From Streptomyces ruber (lineage in GTDB: Bacteria > Actinomycetota > Actinomycetes > Streptomycetales > Streptomycetaceae): a stretch of 64,000 bases of DNA. The notes beneath the pieces are model-generated. The model worked only from the letters and a program-made list of their open reading frames with translations. It made no database searches and was not told where the DNA came from. The DNA is taken from contig NZ_BMQK01000001.1 in NCBI RefSeq assembly GCF_014648075.1, positions 558,001-622,000 of the forward strand, in the 5' to 3' direction. Both the position numbers and the translations under genes were made by a program. Positions 31,983-41,620 of the stretch are shown piece by piece. Numbering within the stretch: the first letter of the stretch is position 1; every line of letters starts with the position of its first letter.

Positions 31983-34900
31983 TTGCGCAGACATGTGAAG
32001 AGAGCGGGTGCGGCCACGGTCGCCACGGCCGCCGCCGTGGCCCTGGCGGCGGGCCTGACCAGCCCGGTGTCGGCCGCACCATGGTCCACGGGCGGCACCG
32101 CGACGGCCGCGGACGCCGCCAAGCACCGCATCACCCTGATCACCGGTGACCGGGTGGTGGTCGACGCGGACGGGCGTCCCGTCGGCTTCGAGCGGGCCGA
32201 GGGGCGGGAGGGCATACCCGTCCAGGTCCGCGAGGCCGGCGGCCACACCCTCGTGGTGCCCGCCGACGCGGCCCGCCTGATCGCCACCGGGAAGCTCGAC
32301 CGACGGCTGTTCGACCTCACCGTCCTGAACCGGGCCGCCACCCGCGACGCCCACAAGAACGGCCTCAAGGTGATCGTCGGCTACCAGGGGGCCGCCGCCC
32401 CGGCCGCCCGCGCCGACGTCCGCGACGCGGGCGACACCAAGGTGCGCAGGACCCTCACGTCCCTGAACGCGGACGCGGTCCAGACCCCGGAGGACGACGC
32501 GCGCGAGCTGTGGCGGGCGGTGACCGACGACGACGGCACCGCGGCCTCCGGCATCGCGCACATCTGGCTCGACGGCGTCCGCAAGGTGACCCTCGACAAG
32601 TCGGTGCCGCAGATCGGCGCGCCGAAGGCGTGGGAGGCCGGCTACGACGGCGAGGGCGTCACCATCGCCGTCCTGGACACCGGCATCGACGCCACCCACG
32701 AGGACCTGAAGGGCCAGGTCGTCGGGGAGAAGAACTTCACCGCCGCCACCGGTACGAACGACGCCTACGGGCACGGCACGCACGTCGCCTCCATCGCGGC
32801 GGGCACCGGCGCCAAGTCGGGCGGCGCGTACAAGGGCGTCGCCCCGGGCGCGAAGCTGCTCAACGCCAAGGTCCTCGACGACTCGGGCTTCGGCGACGAC
32901 TCCGGCATCATCGCGGGCATGGACTGGGCCGCGGCCCAGGGCGCCGACGTGGTGAACCTCAGCCTGGGCGGCGGCGACACCGCCGAGATCGACCCGATGG
33001 AAGCCCAGATCAACAAGCTCTCCGCGGAGAAGGGCATCCTCTTCGCGGTCGCCGCGGGCAACGAGGGCCCCGGTGACCGGACCATCGGCTCCCCGGGCTC
33101 CGCGGCCGCCGCCCTCACGGTCGGCGCCGTCGACGACGGCGACGCGCTCGCGGACTTCTCCAGCCGCGGCCCCGGCATGGACGGCCAGATCAAGCCGGAC
33201 GTGACCGCGCCGGGCGTGGAGATCACCGCCGCCTCCGCCCCGGGCAGCGTCATCGCGCAGGAGGTCGGCGAGAACCCGGCCGGCTACCTCACCATCGACG
33301 GCACCTCGATGGCCACCCCGCACGTGGCGGGCGCCGCGGCGATCCTCAAGCAGCGGCACCCGGAGTGGACGTACACCGAGCTCAAGGGCGCCCTGACGGC
33401 CTCTGCCAAGGGCGGCGCGTACTCCGCGTACGAGCAGGGCGCCGGACGCGTCCAGGTGGACCGGGCGCTCACGCAGACGGTGGTCGCCGACCCGGTGTCG
33501 GTGAGCTTCCCCACCCAGCAGTGGCCGCACACCGACGACACCCCGGTGACCGAGGCCGTGACGTACCGGAACCTCGGCACCGAGGACGTCACCCTCGACC
33601 TGGCCGTCGCGGGCACCGACCCGAAGGGGCAGCCGGCTCCCGCCGGTTTCTTCACGCTCGGCGCCAAGTCCGTGACCGTCCCCGCGGGCGGCACCGCCTC
33701 CGTCGACCTGACGGCGGACACCCGGCCGGGCGGCACCCTGGACGGCGCGTACTCCGCGTACCTGACGGCCACCGGCGGCGGCCAGACCGTGCGCACCGCG
33801 GCCGGCGTGCAGCGCGAGCCGGAGTCGTACGACGTCACCCTCGAGGTGACCGGCCGGGACGGCAGGCCCGCCGCCGACTACCTGGTCAACCTCGCCGGTG
33901 TGTCCGGCGGGGCGGCGGGCGAGTGGTTCAACCCGTACGAGGCCGACGGCAGCGTGACCGTCCGCGTGCCCAAGGGCGGCTACATCCTCGACGCGGCCGT
34001 CCTCGGCGGCCCGGAGAATCCGGACGACGGCCCCACCTGGCTCGCCCAGCCCGACCTGTCCGTCACCAGGGACACCACGGTGACGCTGGACGCCCGCAAG
34101 GCCGCGCCGGTCGACGTCACGGTGCCCGCCGCCGGGGCCACGTCCGAGTTCGCGTCGGCCGACTTCACCAGGGAGGTGGCGGGCGACAGTTACGGCTTCG
34201 GCTGGTTCCTGGACACCTTCGAGGGATTCCGCGCCGCCCACCTCGGCCCGAAGGTCACCGACGGCTCCCTGCGGCAGCAGTGGGACGGGCACTGGACCAA
34301 GGGCGCCACGACCGAGTACGCGGCCATCTCCGGCGGCACGGTCCAGCAGCTCGCCACCGGCTACACCAAGCACTGGAAGAAGAGCGAGCTGGCGACGGTG
34401 CGGGTTGGCCTGGGCGCCTCCGCCGCCGGCAAGGAGGGGTCGGTCTCCGCCTGGGGCTACCTGCCCGGCAGCGCGGGCGGCTCCGCCATCAGCGTCCCGC
34501 AGCAGCTGCCCGGCACCCGCACGCTGTACCTGTCCGCCACGGACGGGGTCAAGTGGGGCCTCGACTTCGAGCAGACCGACGGCGTCGACGAGGACGGCTG
34601 GCCGATCGTCGAGGCCTCCTACACCCAGGGAACCGAGCGGGCCTACCAGGCCGGCCGGGTCTACGGGGCGACGTTCAACGTCGGGGTCTTCGGCCCCACC
34701 GTCGGCGGTGACCACGGGGTGCGCCGGGACGGCGACGACATCTACGGCTACCTGCCGATGCTCGCCGACGGCAACGCCCACGCCGGGGGGTCGGAGCTCA
34801 CCTCGGCGCGTTCGACGCTGTACCGCGACGGCAAGAAGATCGCCGAGACGGACGACACCCTGGACGGCTCCGGCGGGTTCACGGTCCCGGCCGCCGAGGC

Positions 34901-35315
34901 CCCGTACCGGCTGGAGACGTCCGTCGAGCGGTCCGCGGAGGTGGCCGGGGTCTCCACCCGGGTCGACGCGAGCTGGACGTTCAGGTCGGCGAGGACCGCC
35001 TCGGACACCGAGCTGCCGGTCTCCACGGCCCGCTTCGGCCCGCTGCTCGACCTGAGCAGCCGCGCGCCGGCCGGACGGACGGTCACCGTGCCGGTCACCG
35101 TCCAGGGCGCGGCCGCGGGGGACAACCTGAAGTCGCTGGCGGTGTACGTGTCGTACGACCACGGCAAGAAGTGGACCAAGCTCACCGTCACCGACGGCAA
35201 GGTCACCCACACCAACCCGGCGAAGGGCGGAAGCGTCTCCTTCCGCGCCGAGATCACCGACAAGAAGGGCAACGGGTCGACGGTCACGATCCACGACGCG
35301 TACCACGCCAAGTGA
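31983..35315 (+). CDS. Secreted subtilisin-like serine protease (S8)
   Basis: 1110-residue exoprotease: signal peptide (ends near VSAAP, residue ~32), N-terminal propeptide, S8 catalytic domain with triad Asp232 (VLDTGID), His264 (GHGTHVAS) and Ser442 (GTSMATPHVAG), then a C-terminal extension of over 600 residues with beta-sandwich-like repeats. This is the large Streptomyces S8 class often called 1,4-dihydropyridine esterase-like or SSI-resistant proteases; exact substrate unknown. The start is TTG at 31983 with AGGGGGAG directly upstream; a GTG at 31995 would still keep the signal peptide. Flanked by terminators on both sides, so monocistronic. Confidence 0.9.
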   Translation: MRRHVKRAGAATVATAAAVALAAGLTSPVSAAPWSTGGTATAADAAKHRITLITGDRVVVDADGRPVGFERAEGREGIPVQVREAGGHTLVVPADAARLIATGKLDRRLFDLTVLNRAATRDAHKNGLKVIVGYQGAAAPAARADVRDAGDTKVRRTLTSLNADAVQTPEDDARELWRAVTDDDGTAASGIAHIWLDGVRKVTLDKSVPQIGAPKAWEAGYDGEGVTIAVLDTGIDATHEDLKGQVVGEKNFTAATGTNDAYGHGTHVASIAAGTGAKSGGAYKGVAPGAKLLNAKVLDDSGFGDDSGIIAGMDWAAAQGADVVNLSLGGGDTAEIDPMEAQINKLSAEKGILFAVAAGNEGPGDRTIGSPGSAAAALTVGAVDDGDALADFSSRGPGMDGQIKPDVTAPGVEITAASAPGSVIAQEVGENPAGYLTIDGTSMATPHVAGAAAILKQRHPEWTYTELKGALTASAKGGAYSAYEQGAGRVQVDRALTQTVVADPVSVSFPTQQWPHTDDTPVTEAVTYRNLGTEDVTLDLAVAGTDPKGQPAPAGFFTLGAKSVTVPAGGTASVDLTADTRPGGTLDGAYSAYLTATGGGQTVRTAAGVQREPESYDVTLEVTGRDGRPAADYLVNLAGVSGGAAGEWFNPYEADGSVTVRVPKGGYILDAAVLGGPENPDDGPTWLAQPDLSVTRDTTVTLDARKAAPVDVTVPAAGATSEFASADFTREVAGDSYGFGWFLDTFEGFRAAHLGPKVTDGSLRQQWDGHWTKGATTEYAAISGGTVQQLATGYTKHWKKSELATVRVGLGASAAGKEGSVSAWGYLPGSAGGSAISVPQQLPGTRTLYLSATDGVKWGLDFEQTDGVDEDGWPIVEASYTQGTERAYQAGRVYGATFNVGVFGPTVGGDHGVRRDGDDIYGYLPMLADGNAHAGGSELTSARSTLYRDGKKIAETDDTLDGSGGFTVPAAEAPYRLETSVERSAEVAGVSTRVDASWTFRSARTASDTELPVSTARFGPLLDLSSRAPAGRTVTVPVTVQGAAAGDNLKSLAVYVSYDHGKKWTKLTVTDGKVTHTNPAKGGSVSFRAEITDKKGNGSTVTIHDAYHAK

Positions 35316-35341
35316 GGCGCGGGCGTACGCACCGTTGACGG

Positions 35342-35374
35342 CGGCCCGCCGGGGGATCTTCCTCCGGCGGGCCG
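35342..35374. terminator. Hairpin terminator after the S8 protease gene
   Basis: Perfect 11-bp stem CGGCCCGCCGG / CCGGCGGGCCG with an 11-nt loop that could itself pair partly. It ends 20 nt before the next start codon. Confidence 0.75.
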
Positions 35375-35394
35375 TCCCGTGTTCGTATGGGCGT

Positions 35395-35736
35395 ATGACA
35401 GTGCGCACCGTGGAGTACATCCGCTACCGGATCCCGGAGGAGCGGTCGGCGGAGTTCCTGGCCGCCTGGACCAAGGCCGCGGCCTTCCTGGCGGCGTCGC
35501 CGGCCTGCGTCGACTACGAGCTGGCCCGCTGCGAGGAGGACTTCGAGCACTTCGTCCTGCGCGTCACCTGGACGTCGACCGAGGACCACCTGGAGGGGTT
35601 CCGGACGTCGGAGCTGTTCGACGACTACCTCGCCGTGGTGCAGCCCTTCGCGGGCGACATCCAGGAGATGCGGCACTACAAGCCCACGGTGGTACGGGGA
35701 GCGGGCGCCGGGGCGCCGGGAGTACCCGAGGGGTGA
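35395..35736 (+). CDS. Antibiotic biosynthesis monooxygenase (ABM)-domain protein
   Basis: 113 residues forming one ferredoxin-like ABM domain: RTVEYIRYRIPEERSAEFLAAW ... CVDYELARCEEDFEHFVLRVTWTSTEDHLEGF. These small cofactorless dimers oxidise quinol-type substrates or act as heme-degrading or quinone-handling enzymes; the substrate cannot be predicted. The last ~15 residues are Gly/Ala/Pro-rich. The ATG at 35395 lies just beyond the terminator of the protease gene, and the ribosome site is poor. It converges on the XRE regulator gene, with only 4 nt between stops. Confidence 0.78.
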   Translation: MTVRTVEYIRYRIPEERSAEFLAAWTKAAAFLAASPACVDYELARCEEDFEHFVLRVTWTSTEDHLEGFRTSELFDDYLAVVQPFAGDIQEMRHYKPTVVRGAGAGAPGVPEG

Positions 35737-35740
35737 CCCC

Positions 35741-36682
35741 TCAGACCTCCTCGGCCTCCTGCCGCAGGCGGTGGGCGTCCGTGCCCCAGCTCGCCAGCAG
35801 GCGCAGCGCCTCCGCCGACGGGGTGCCGGGCTCCGCGTGGTACGTGATGAGCATCTGCTCGGGGTCGCCCGGCGGCTGGAACGACTCGAAGTTCAGCGTC
35901 AGCTCGCCCACCAGCGGATGGCGCAGCGCCTTCACCCCGTGGCACTTCTCCCGCACGTCGTGCCGGGCCCACAGCTGCCGGAACTCCGCGCTCTTCACCG
36001 ACAGCTCGCCCACCAGCGCCGACAGGTGCGGGTCGTCCGGGTGCCGGCCCGCGTCCATCCGCAGCATGCCGACGATGTCCGTGGCCTTGGACTCCCAGTC
36101 GGCGAACAGCACGCGGTACTCGGGCCGCAGGAACACCAGCCGCGCCCAGTTCCGCTCCTGCGCCGGCAGCTCGCCCCAGTCGCCGAACACGGCGGCCGCC
36201 ATCCGGTTCCAGGCCAGGATCTGCGAGCGCCGCCCGGTGACGTACGCGGGCGTGCCCTCGAAGGTGTCGAGGAGCTGCCGCAGGGACGGCCGCACCTGCT
36301 GCGCCCGCCACGCGTGCTTCCGCTTCAGCGGCCGCGGCCTCGCCAGGTGGGTCAGGTGCGCGTGCTCGGCGTCGTTCAGGCGCAGCGCGCGGGCGATGGC
36401 GTCGAGCACCTCGGCCGAGACGTTGCGGCCGTTGCCCTGCTCCAGCCGCGTGTAGTACGCGACGGACACCCCGGCGAGCTGCGCCAGCTCCTCGCGCCGC
36501 AGCCCCGGCACCCGGCGGTGCCGCCCGAAGACCGGCAGCCCCACGTCCTCCGGCTTCAGCCGCGCCCGGCGGCTGCGCAGGAACTCGCTCAGCTCCGCGC
36601 GCCGGTCCAGCGCCCGGCCGACCTCGTCGGCGGGGTGCGTCGCGGCGGAGGTCTCCGCACCGGTGGGGGGCGACTTGTCCAT
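35741..36682 (-). CDS. XRE-family regulator with MmyB-like sensor domain
   Basis: 313 residues. After an unstructured ~35-residue lead comes a helix-turn-helix of the XRE type ([12 protein letters not shown] ... [32 protein letters not shown]). A MmyB-like ligand-binding domain follows (about 125-300): [49 protein letters not shown], and a final [26 protein letters not shown]. Such proteins typically sit next to and repress a dehydrogenase or reductase gene; here it is divergent from a zinc alcohol dehydrogenase. GATACT ends 6 nt before the ATG at 36682, so its mRNA is probably leaderless. Confidence 0.88.
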   Translation of the reverse strand: MDKSPPTGAETSAATHPADEVGRALDRRAELSEFLRSRRARLKPEDVGLPVFGRHRRVPGLRREELAQLAGVSVAYYTRLEQGNGRNVSAEVLDAIARALRLNDAEHAHLTHLARPRPLKRKHAWRAQQVRPSLRQLLDTFEGTPAYVTGRRSQILAWNRMAAAVFGDWGELPAQERNWARLVFLRPEYRVLFADWESKATDIVGMLRMDAGRHPDDPHLSALVGELSVKSAEFRQLWARHDVREKCHGVKALRHPLVGELTLNFESFQPPGDPEQMLITYHAEPGTPSAEALRLLASWGTDAHRLRQEAEEV

Positions 36683-36724
36683 GTTTCCAGTATCCCCGGT
36701 CGTACGCACACGATCCTGACCCCG

Positions 36725-36743
36725 CCAGTAGTAGGACCACTGG
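36725..36743. promoter_or_regulatory. Candidate operator between XRE regulator and alcohol dehydrogenase genes
   Basis: Imperfect inverted repeat CCAGTAG-TAGGA-CCACTGG (6 of 7 bases match) in the 173-bp divergent region, flanked by GTACGCA words. A natural site for the adjacent XRE/MmyB protein. Confidence 0.45.
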
Positions 36744-36855
36744 GCGTACGCAAAGCCGTGATCTGGGCGGATGCCATGGACAGAGGCACAGTTGCAGGAG
36801 CGCCGGACGGGACGTCCGGCCGGCGCGCGACTTCCCGCTAGGAGTGACACCAAGC

Positions 36856-37896
36856 ATGACCACTGTCGCCGCGTACGCCGCCCCCGCGGCCAAGGCTCCC
36901 CTGGAGCGCACCACCATCGAGCGCCGCGCGGTCGGTGAGAACGACGTCCTGATCGAGATCAAGTTCGCCGGCATCTGCCACTCGGACATCCACATGGCCA
37001 CCGCCGGCTGGGGCGAGGCCATCTTCCCGATGGTCCCGGGCCACGAGATCGCCGGTGTCGTCACCGAGGTCGGCTCCGCCGTCACCAAGTTCCAGGTCGG
37101 CGACCACGCGGGCGTCGGCTGCATGGTCGACTCCTGCCGCGAGTGCGAGTACTGCAAGGCCGGCAAGGAGCAGTACTGCGTCAAGGGCAACGTGCAGACG
37201 TACGGTGCCGTCGGCAAGGACGGCGAGGTGACCTACGGCGGCTACTCGACGCACATCGTCGTCGACCAGGACTTCGCCCTCCGAATCCCGGACGGGCTGT
37301 CCCTCGACGTCGCCGCGCCGCTGCTGTGCGCCGGCATCACCACGTACTCCCCGCTGAAGCACTGGAACGCGGGCCCCGGCAAGAAGGTCGCTGTCCTCGG
37401 CATGGGCGGCCTCGGCCACATGGGCGTCAAGCTCGCGCACGCGCTCGGTGCCGAGGTGACGGTGCTGTCGCAGTCGCTGCGCAAGAAGGACGACGGCCTG
37501 AAGCTGGGCGCCGACCACTACTACGCCACCAGCGACCCGGAGACCTTCGAGAAGCTGCGCGGCTCCTTCGACCTCATCCTGTCGACGGTGTCGGCGCCGC
37601 TGGACTTCGCGGCCTACCTGTCCCTGCTGAAGACGGACGGCGCGCTGGTGAACGTGGGCGCCCCCGAGGAGCCCGTCTCGCTCAACCTCTTCGCGCTGCT
37701 CGGCGGCCGCAAGACCCTCGCCGGGTCCATGATCGGCGGCATCCGGGAGACCCAGGAGATGCTGGACTTCTGCGCGGCGCACGGCATCGGCGCCGAGATC
37801 GAGCTGATCGCCGCCTCCGAGATCAACGAGGCGTACGAGCGGGTGCTGAAGAGCGACGTGCGCTACCGGTTCGTGATCGACGCGGCGACGATCTGA
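36856..37896 (+). CDS. Zinc-dependent alcohol dehydrogenase (YahK/cinnamyl-alcohol type)
   Basis: 346-residue medium-chain dehydrogenase. Catalytic zinc ligands in GICHSDIH and GHEIAGVV, structural zinc by four Cys in [15 protein letters not shown], Rossmann loop [11 protein letters not shown] followed by SQSLRKKDD, a pattern suggesting NADP(H). Closest to the YahK/AdhC class that reduces a broad range of aldehydes to alcohols. ATG at 36856 with AGGAG 10-14 nt upstream. It lies opposite the XRE/MmyB regulator, which probably represses it, and ends in a 22-bp hairpin. Confidence 0.9.
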   Translation: MTTVAAYAAPAAKAPLERTTIERRAVGENDVLIEIKFAGICHSDIHMATAGWGEAIFPMVPGHEIAGVVTEVGSAVTKFQVGDHAGVGCMVDSCRECEYCKAGKEQYCVKGNVQTYGAVGKDGEVTYGGYSTHIVVDQDFALRIPDGLSLDVAAPLLCAGITTYSPLKHWNAGPGKKVAVLGMGGLGHMGVKLAHALGAEVTVLSQSLRKKDDGLKLGADHYYATSDPETFEKLRGSFDLILSTVSAPLDFAAYLSLLKTDGALVNVGAPEEPVSLNLFALLGGRKTLAGSMIGGIRETQEMLDFCAAHGIGAEIELIAASEINEAYERVLKSDVRYRFVIDAATI

Positions 37897-37905
37897 GCCC
37901 ACGCG

Positions 37906-37956
37906 ACGTGACGGCGGGGCCGGGACCGGAGGACGGTCCCGGCCCCGCCGTCACGT
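37906..37956. terminator. Very strong hairpin terminator after the alcohol dehydrogenase gene
   Basis: Perfect 22-bp stem, arms 37906-37927 and 37935-37956, with a 7-nt loop (GGAGGAC), 10 nt after the stop codon. No T-run follows. Confidence 0.88.
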
Positions 37957-38225
37957 TCTCACGCGGCGCCCCGCCCGCCGCCCGACTCGCGGGCGGGTGC
38001 CGGTCCGCGCGGTCGGAGGTCGCAGGTCGCAGGACGCACGTCGCGGGACCGAGCGGTGACGGCCGAAGGGCCGATGGTGCGGGCGGGCGGTGCTGCCTAG
38101 CGTGGGCCGTGCACCCGGCGCCGTACGGGGGTCGGCGCCGGGTCGAGCGGTGCGGAGAGCCGCGCGCACGGAGTGCCGTGTGCGAAGAGCCGTGTGCGAA
38201 GAGTCGTGCGACGAGAGGACCCGAC
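37957..38225. other. Intergenic region with short repeats
   Basis: About 270 bp without a gene I can support. It contains GGTCGCAG and GTGCGAAGAG words in short tandem series, including two copies of GCCGTGTGCGAAGAG just before the next gene's ribosome site. Confidence 0.5.
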
Positions 38226-38609
38226 ATGACCATCGAGCTGAACCACACGATCGTCTACGCCCGCGACAAGGAGGCGTCGGCGCGGTTCCTCGCCGACATC
38301 CTGGGGCTGGACGTGAGCCCGCAGTACGGCCCGTTCGTCCCGGTCGTGATCCCCAACGGGGTGACCCTCGACTACGCGGACACCTCCGGGACCATCACGC
38401 CCCAGCACTACGCCTTCCTGGTCTCGGAACAGGACTTCGACGAGATCTTCGGGCGCATCCGGGCGGCGGGCCTGACCTACTGGGCCGACCCGTACCACCG
38501 GAAGGAGATGGAGATCAACACGAACGACGGCGGCCGCGGCACCTACTTCGAGGACCCGAACGGCCACAACCTGGAGATTCTGACGCGCCCGTACGGCAGC
38601 GGATCGTAA
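38226..38609 (+). CDS. VOC-family (glyoxalase-like) protein
   Basis: 127 residues with one vicinal-oxygen-chelate fold: LNHTIVYARDKEASARFLADILGL (first beta-alpha unit with His) and GRGTYFEDPNGHNLEILTRPYG (C-terminal unit with the metal Glu). His7, His in QHYAFLV and the Glu of NLEIL are likely metal ligands. The family covers glyoxalases, dioxygenases and antibiotic-binding proteins, so the reaction cannot be told. ATG at 38226, GAGAGG upstream. Convergent with the first msrA gene. Confidence 0.82.
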   Translation: MTIELNHTIVYARDKEASARFLADILGLDVSPQYGPFVPVVIPNGVTLDYADTSGTITPQHYAFLVSEQDFDEIFGRIRAAGLTYWADPYHRKEMEINTNDGGRGTYFEDPNGHNLEILTRPYGSGS

Positions 38610-38638
38610 GGGGCGCGGGGCGCGGGGCGCGGGCCCTC

Positions 38639-39292
38639 TCAGCGCACGCCGGGCAGGGAGATCCCCGTACCGCCGGACCCGCAGTACCCGGCGGGATTCC
38701 GGTACAGGTACTGCTGGTGCGAGGCGCCCGCCGGATAGAAGGGGTACCGCCCGGCGTCGAGGATCCCGGTCGTGATCTCCCCGTACCCGGCAGCGGACAG
38801 CGCCTCCTGGTACCGCTCCCGCGTCCGCTCGGCGGCGGCCCGCCGGGCGGGGGAGCGGGTGAACACGAGCGACCGGACATGGGTGCCGACGTCGTTGCCC
38901 TGCCGGAAGCCCTGCGTGGGGTCGTGCCCCTCCCAGAACACCTGGAGCAGCCGCTCGTACGACACGACCGCCGGGTCGAAGACGACGCGCACGGCCTCGG
39001 CGTGCCCGGTCAGCCCCGTCCGTACCTCGTCGTCGACGGGATACGGGGTGAAGCCGCCCTGGAAACCGGTCAGCGTCGTCCACACCCCGATCGTCTGCCA
39101 GAACCGCCGCTCGGCGCCCCAGAAACACCCGAGCGCGAACTCCGCGACCCCGTACCCCTCCGGATAGGGCCCCAGCAGGGCGGTCCCCAGCGCGGCGTGC
39201 CGCTCGGGCACCTCGTACGCGGGGGCGTCCCTGCCGGGAGGCGCTTCCCGGGCCGTCGGCATCCGCGGCTCCGCGCTCCGTCCGAACACCAC
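38639..39292 (-). CDS. msrA: Peptide-methionine (S)-S-oxide reductase (paralogue 1)
   Basis: 217-residue MsrA that reduces methionine-S-sulfoxide in proteins using thioredoxin. The catalytic Cys is in [14 protein letters not shown] and the conserved [21 protein letters not shown] and QQYLYRNPAGYCG segments are present. The C-terminus reads GYCGSGGTGISLPG: the first resolving Cys remains but the second (Cys in the neighbour's GVSCPIG) is replaced by Leu. GTG at 39292. It lies 86 nt downstream of a second msrA with the same orientation, from which it probably arose by duplication. Confidence 0.88.
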   Translation of the reverse strand: MVFGRSAEPRMPTAREAPPGRDAPAYEVPERHAALGTALLGPYPEGYGVAEFALGCFWGAERRFWQTIGVWTTLTGFQGGFTPYPVDDEVRTGLTGHAEAVRVVFDPAVVSYERLLQVFWEGHDPTQGFRQGNDVGTHVRSLVFTRSPARRAAAERTRERYQEALSAAGYGEITTGILDAGRYPFYPAGASHQQYLYRNPAGYCGSGGTGISLPGVR

Positions 39293-39300
39293 CGCGCCCC

Positions 39301-39358
39301 CCTTGTCAGCCGTGGCCGACCCTTGTCAGCCGTGGCCGACCCTTGTCAGCCGTCGTCG
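39301..39358. repeat. 20-nt tandem repeat between the two msrA genes
   Basis: Three copies of a 20-nt unit (CCTTGTCAGC then CGTGGCCGAC) starting at 39301, 39321 and 39341; the first two are identical and the third changes at its end. It fills most of the 86-nt gap. Confidence 0.85.
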
Positions 39359-39378
39359 GCCGGCCGGACGTCCGGCGC

Positions 39379-40044
39379 TCAGCCCTCGGCGCGCGCCAGA
39401 CCGATGGGGCAGGACACCCCGGTGCCGCCGATGCCGCAGTACCCCGCCGGGTTCTTGTCCAGGTACTGCTGGTGGTAGTCCTCCGCCGGGTAGAACTCGC
39501 GGCCCTCCGCCGGCAGGATCTCCGTGGTGATCGTGCCGTAGCCGGACGACGTCAGGACCTTCTGGTAGGCCTCGCGGGAGGCCTCGGCCGCGGCGGCCTG
39601 GGCGGGGGAGTGGGTGTAGATCGCGGAGCGGTACTGCGTACCGACGTCGTTGCCCTGACGGAAGCCCTGCGTGGGGTCGTGGGACTCCCAGAACACCTGG
39701 AGCAGCCGCTCGTAGGAGATCACCTCGGGGTCGTACACGACGCGGACCGCCTCCGTGTGGCCCGTCAGCCCGGAGCAGACCTCCTCGTACGTGGGGTTCT
39801 CGGTGAAGCCGCCCTGGTAACCGACCAGGGTCGTGTGCACACCGGCCGGGAGCTGCCAGAACTTGCGCTCGGCGCCCCAGAAACAACCCAGGCCGAAGTC
39901 GGCGACCGCCGAACCCTCGGGGTAGGGACCGAGCAGCCGGGTGCCGAGGACCGTGTGGGTCTCGGGGACCGTGTAGAGGGGCTCGGGGCGGCCCTTGAGC
40001 GCCTGCTCGGGGGTGGGCAGGACAGGCGTACGGCCGAACAGCAT
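39379..40044 (-). CDS. msrA: Peptide-methionine (S)-S-oxide reductase (paralogue 2)
   Basis: 221-residue MsrA with catalytic Cys in [14 protein letters not shown], the standard [24 protein letters not shown] core and both C-terminal resolving Cys ([15 protein letters not shown]). It therefore has the full three-Cys relay of classical MsrA enzymes, unlike its downstream paralogue. ATG at 40044 with AAGGAG 9 nt upstream. Its mRNA may run into the second msrA. Confidence 0.92.
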   Translation of the reverse strand: MLFGRTPVLPTPEQALKGRPEPLYTVPETHTVLGTRLLGPYPEGSAVADFGLGCFWGAERKFWQLPAGVHTTLVGYQGGFTENPTYEEVCSGLTGHTEAVRVVYDPEVISYERLLQVFWESHDPTQGFRQGNDVGTQYRSAIYTHSPAQAAAAEASREAYQKVLTSSGYGTITTEILPAEGREFYPAEDYHQQYLDKNPAGYCGIGGTGVSCPIGLARAEG

Positions 40045-40314
40045 GACGCGGGCTCCTTCGTGGTCTCGACGCCGTCCCGTGGGGTCGCGGGACGACATCC
40101 GGAGAACGCCCGGGGGGCTCGCCGCATTCCGGCCGTACGGGCCGTTCGGCCCGAACGGCCCGGTACTGGGCATTACGCCTGGCGGGCGTCACGTCCGTCA
40201 GGCTCGCGTCGCGCATCCGGCGGAACTCCGCCGCCGGGTCGCCCTCGGGTGCCAGGGGGCAGCGCGGGTGTTCCTCGCGGGACCAGCAGCCGGGTGCCGG
40301 CGTCGGCGGCCACG

Positions 40315-41433
40315 TCAGTGCAGCAGCGTCGCGGGGCTTCCGCCGTTCGCCTCGTAGCCCGCGACCGCGAGCGCCCGGTATATCGCGTAGTCCTCGGCCG
40401 GGTCGGGGTTGAGGGTCCACGGCAGCGCGCCCACGTGGCCGTCGACGTGCACCAGCTGGCTCATGGCCTCGGCCCAGCGCTCGCCGCGGACCAGGAAGAA
40501 CACCAGGAGGTGGCGGACGTGGGCCAGCATGGGGTCGTCGGGACGGGCCGCGTGCACCGCGAAGAGCGCGCCGTGCACCGCCTTCGTCACGACCTCGCTC
40601 TGGTAGAAGCCCGTGACCAGGTTGACCTCGGGCAGGTGCTCGAAGACGGCGAACAGCGGCATGGCCGCGAGGAGGGAGCCCCGCGGCGCGCGGGCGGCGG
40701 CCGCCTCCGCGAACGCGTACGCCTGCTCCCGCGAGCCGTGCCACTTCTCGCACCAGTAGTGCAGCGCGGCCAGGTGCGCGCCCATGTGCGCGGGGGCGCG
40801 GTCCAGGATCCTCAGCCAGATCTGCTCGAACTCCTGCTGGGAGTAGCCGAGTCCACGGGCCACCGACAGCTCGATGATGTACGGGACCGGGTCGCCCGGG
40901 GCCAGCAGCGCGGCATCGCCGCAGGCCGCCCTGGCCTCCTCCATGATGATGCGGAACTCGTCCGTGCCCGGTGTCGCCGTCCGCCACGCCTGCTGCACCA
41001 GGAACTCGGCGTGCACCGCCGCACCGCCCGCGTCCTTGGGTGCCTCGGCCCGCCAGACGCGCAGCCACTGCCCGCCCGGGCTGTCGCTCACCCCGCCGGG
41101 GCGCTGCTGCAGCTCCAGCGACGCGGCGCCGGCGAAGGCCTGCACCCGCTGCCAGCGGCGCTCGCCCTCCGCCTCGGTGCCCTGCAACAGCTGCGCCGCG
41201 GCGCGGTAGTCCTGGGTGCGCTGCACCAGGTCCAGCACGTCGAGCAGGTCCTGATCCGGGCCGGGCATGCGGATGTCCAGCAGCTCCTGCCGCACGAAGC
41301 CGTAGTCCGCCGGGTCCGCGGCGTCCGGGTGCCCCGGCGTCACCTGCTGGATTCCGGCACGCCTGCGCGACACGATCAGATTGACCGCGAAGCCGATCAT
41401 GACGAGCGCCATCAGGACCCAGAGAATCTCCAT
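40315..41433 (-). CDS. Membrane-anchored helical-repeat protein of unknown function
   Basis: 372 residues. The N-terminus is a membrane helix (EILWVLMALVMIGFAVNLIV) followed by RRR, so it should be anchored with its body in the cytoplasm. The rest is alpha-helical, with TPR/Sel1-like features (LDLVQRTQDYRAAAQLLQG ... CEKWHGSREQAYAFAEAAAARAP) but no clean repeat consensus. Similar 'DUF4034-like' proteins occur in Streptomyces, but I am not certain of the family. ATG at 41433, with TTCGCT ending 6 nt upstream. It is divergent from the cystathionine gamma-synthase gene. Function unknown. Confidence 0.7.
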   Translation of the reverse strand: MEILWVLMALVMIGFAVNLIVSRRRAGIQQVTPGHPDAADPADYGFVRQELLDIRMPGPDQDLLDVLDLVQRTQDYRAAAQLLQGTEAEGERRWQRVQAFAGAASLELQQRPGGVSDSPGGQWLRVWRAEAPKDAGGAAVHAEFLVQQAWRTATPGTDEFRIIMEEARAACGDAALLAPGDPVPYIIELSVARGLGYSQQEFEQIWLRILDRAPAHMGAHLAALHYWCEKWHGSREQAYAFAEAAAARAPRGSLLAAMPLFAVFEHLPEVNLVTGFYQSEVVTKAVHGALFAVHAARPDDPMLAHVRHLLVFFLVRGERWAEAMSQLVHVDGHVGALPWTLNPDPAEDYAIYRALAVAGYEANGGSPATLLH

Positions 41434-41620
41434 GTCCCAAGCGAACCAGACGGGTCCGACAATTGGCCAACCCGCCCACGTCACGACTTGGCACCCACCC
41501 GCCCCGGGCGCCCGGCCGGCGGCCTCCCGCGTCCGGCCGGCGCCGGGAACCGGCCGACCCGCCGTACCCGGCCCGTTCCCGTCCCCCGGCGGAGCCCCGG
41601 GCGCACTACGCTCGGTGCGC

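Noticed and set aside
40045..40314. Possible small gene or remnant upstream of msrA on the reverse strand (EEHPRCPLAPEGDPAAEF segment)
   Set aside because: Good codon bias for about 40 codons, but no start codon, no family match and it runs into msrA out of frame; at best a relic.
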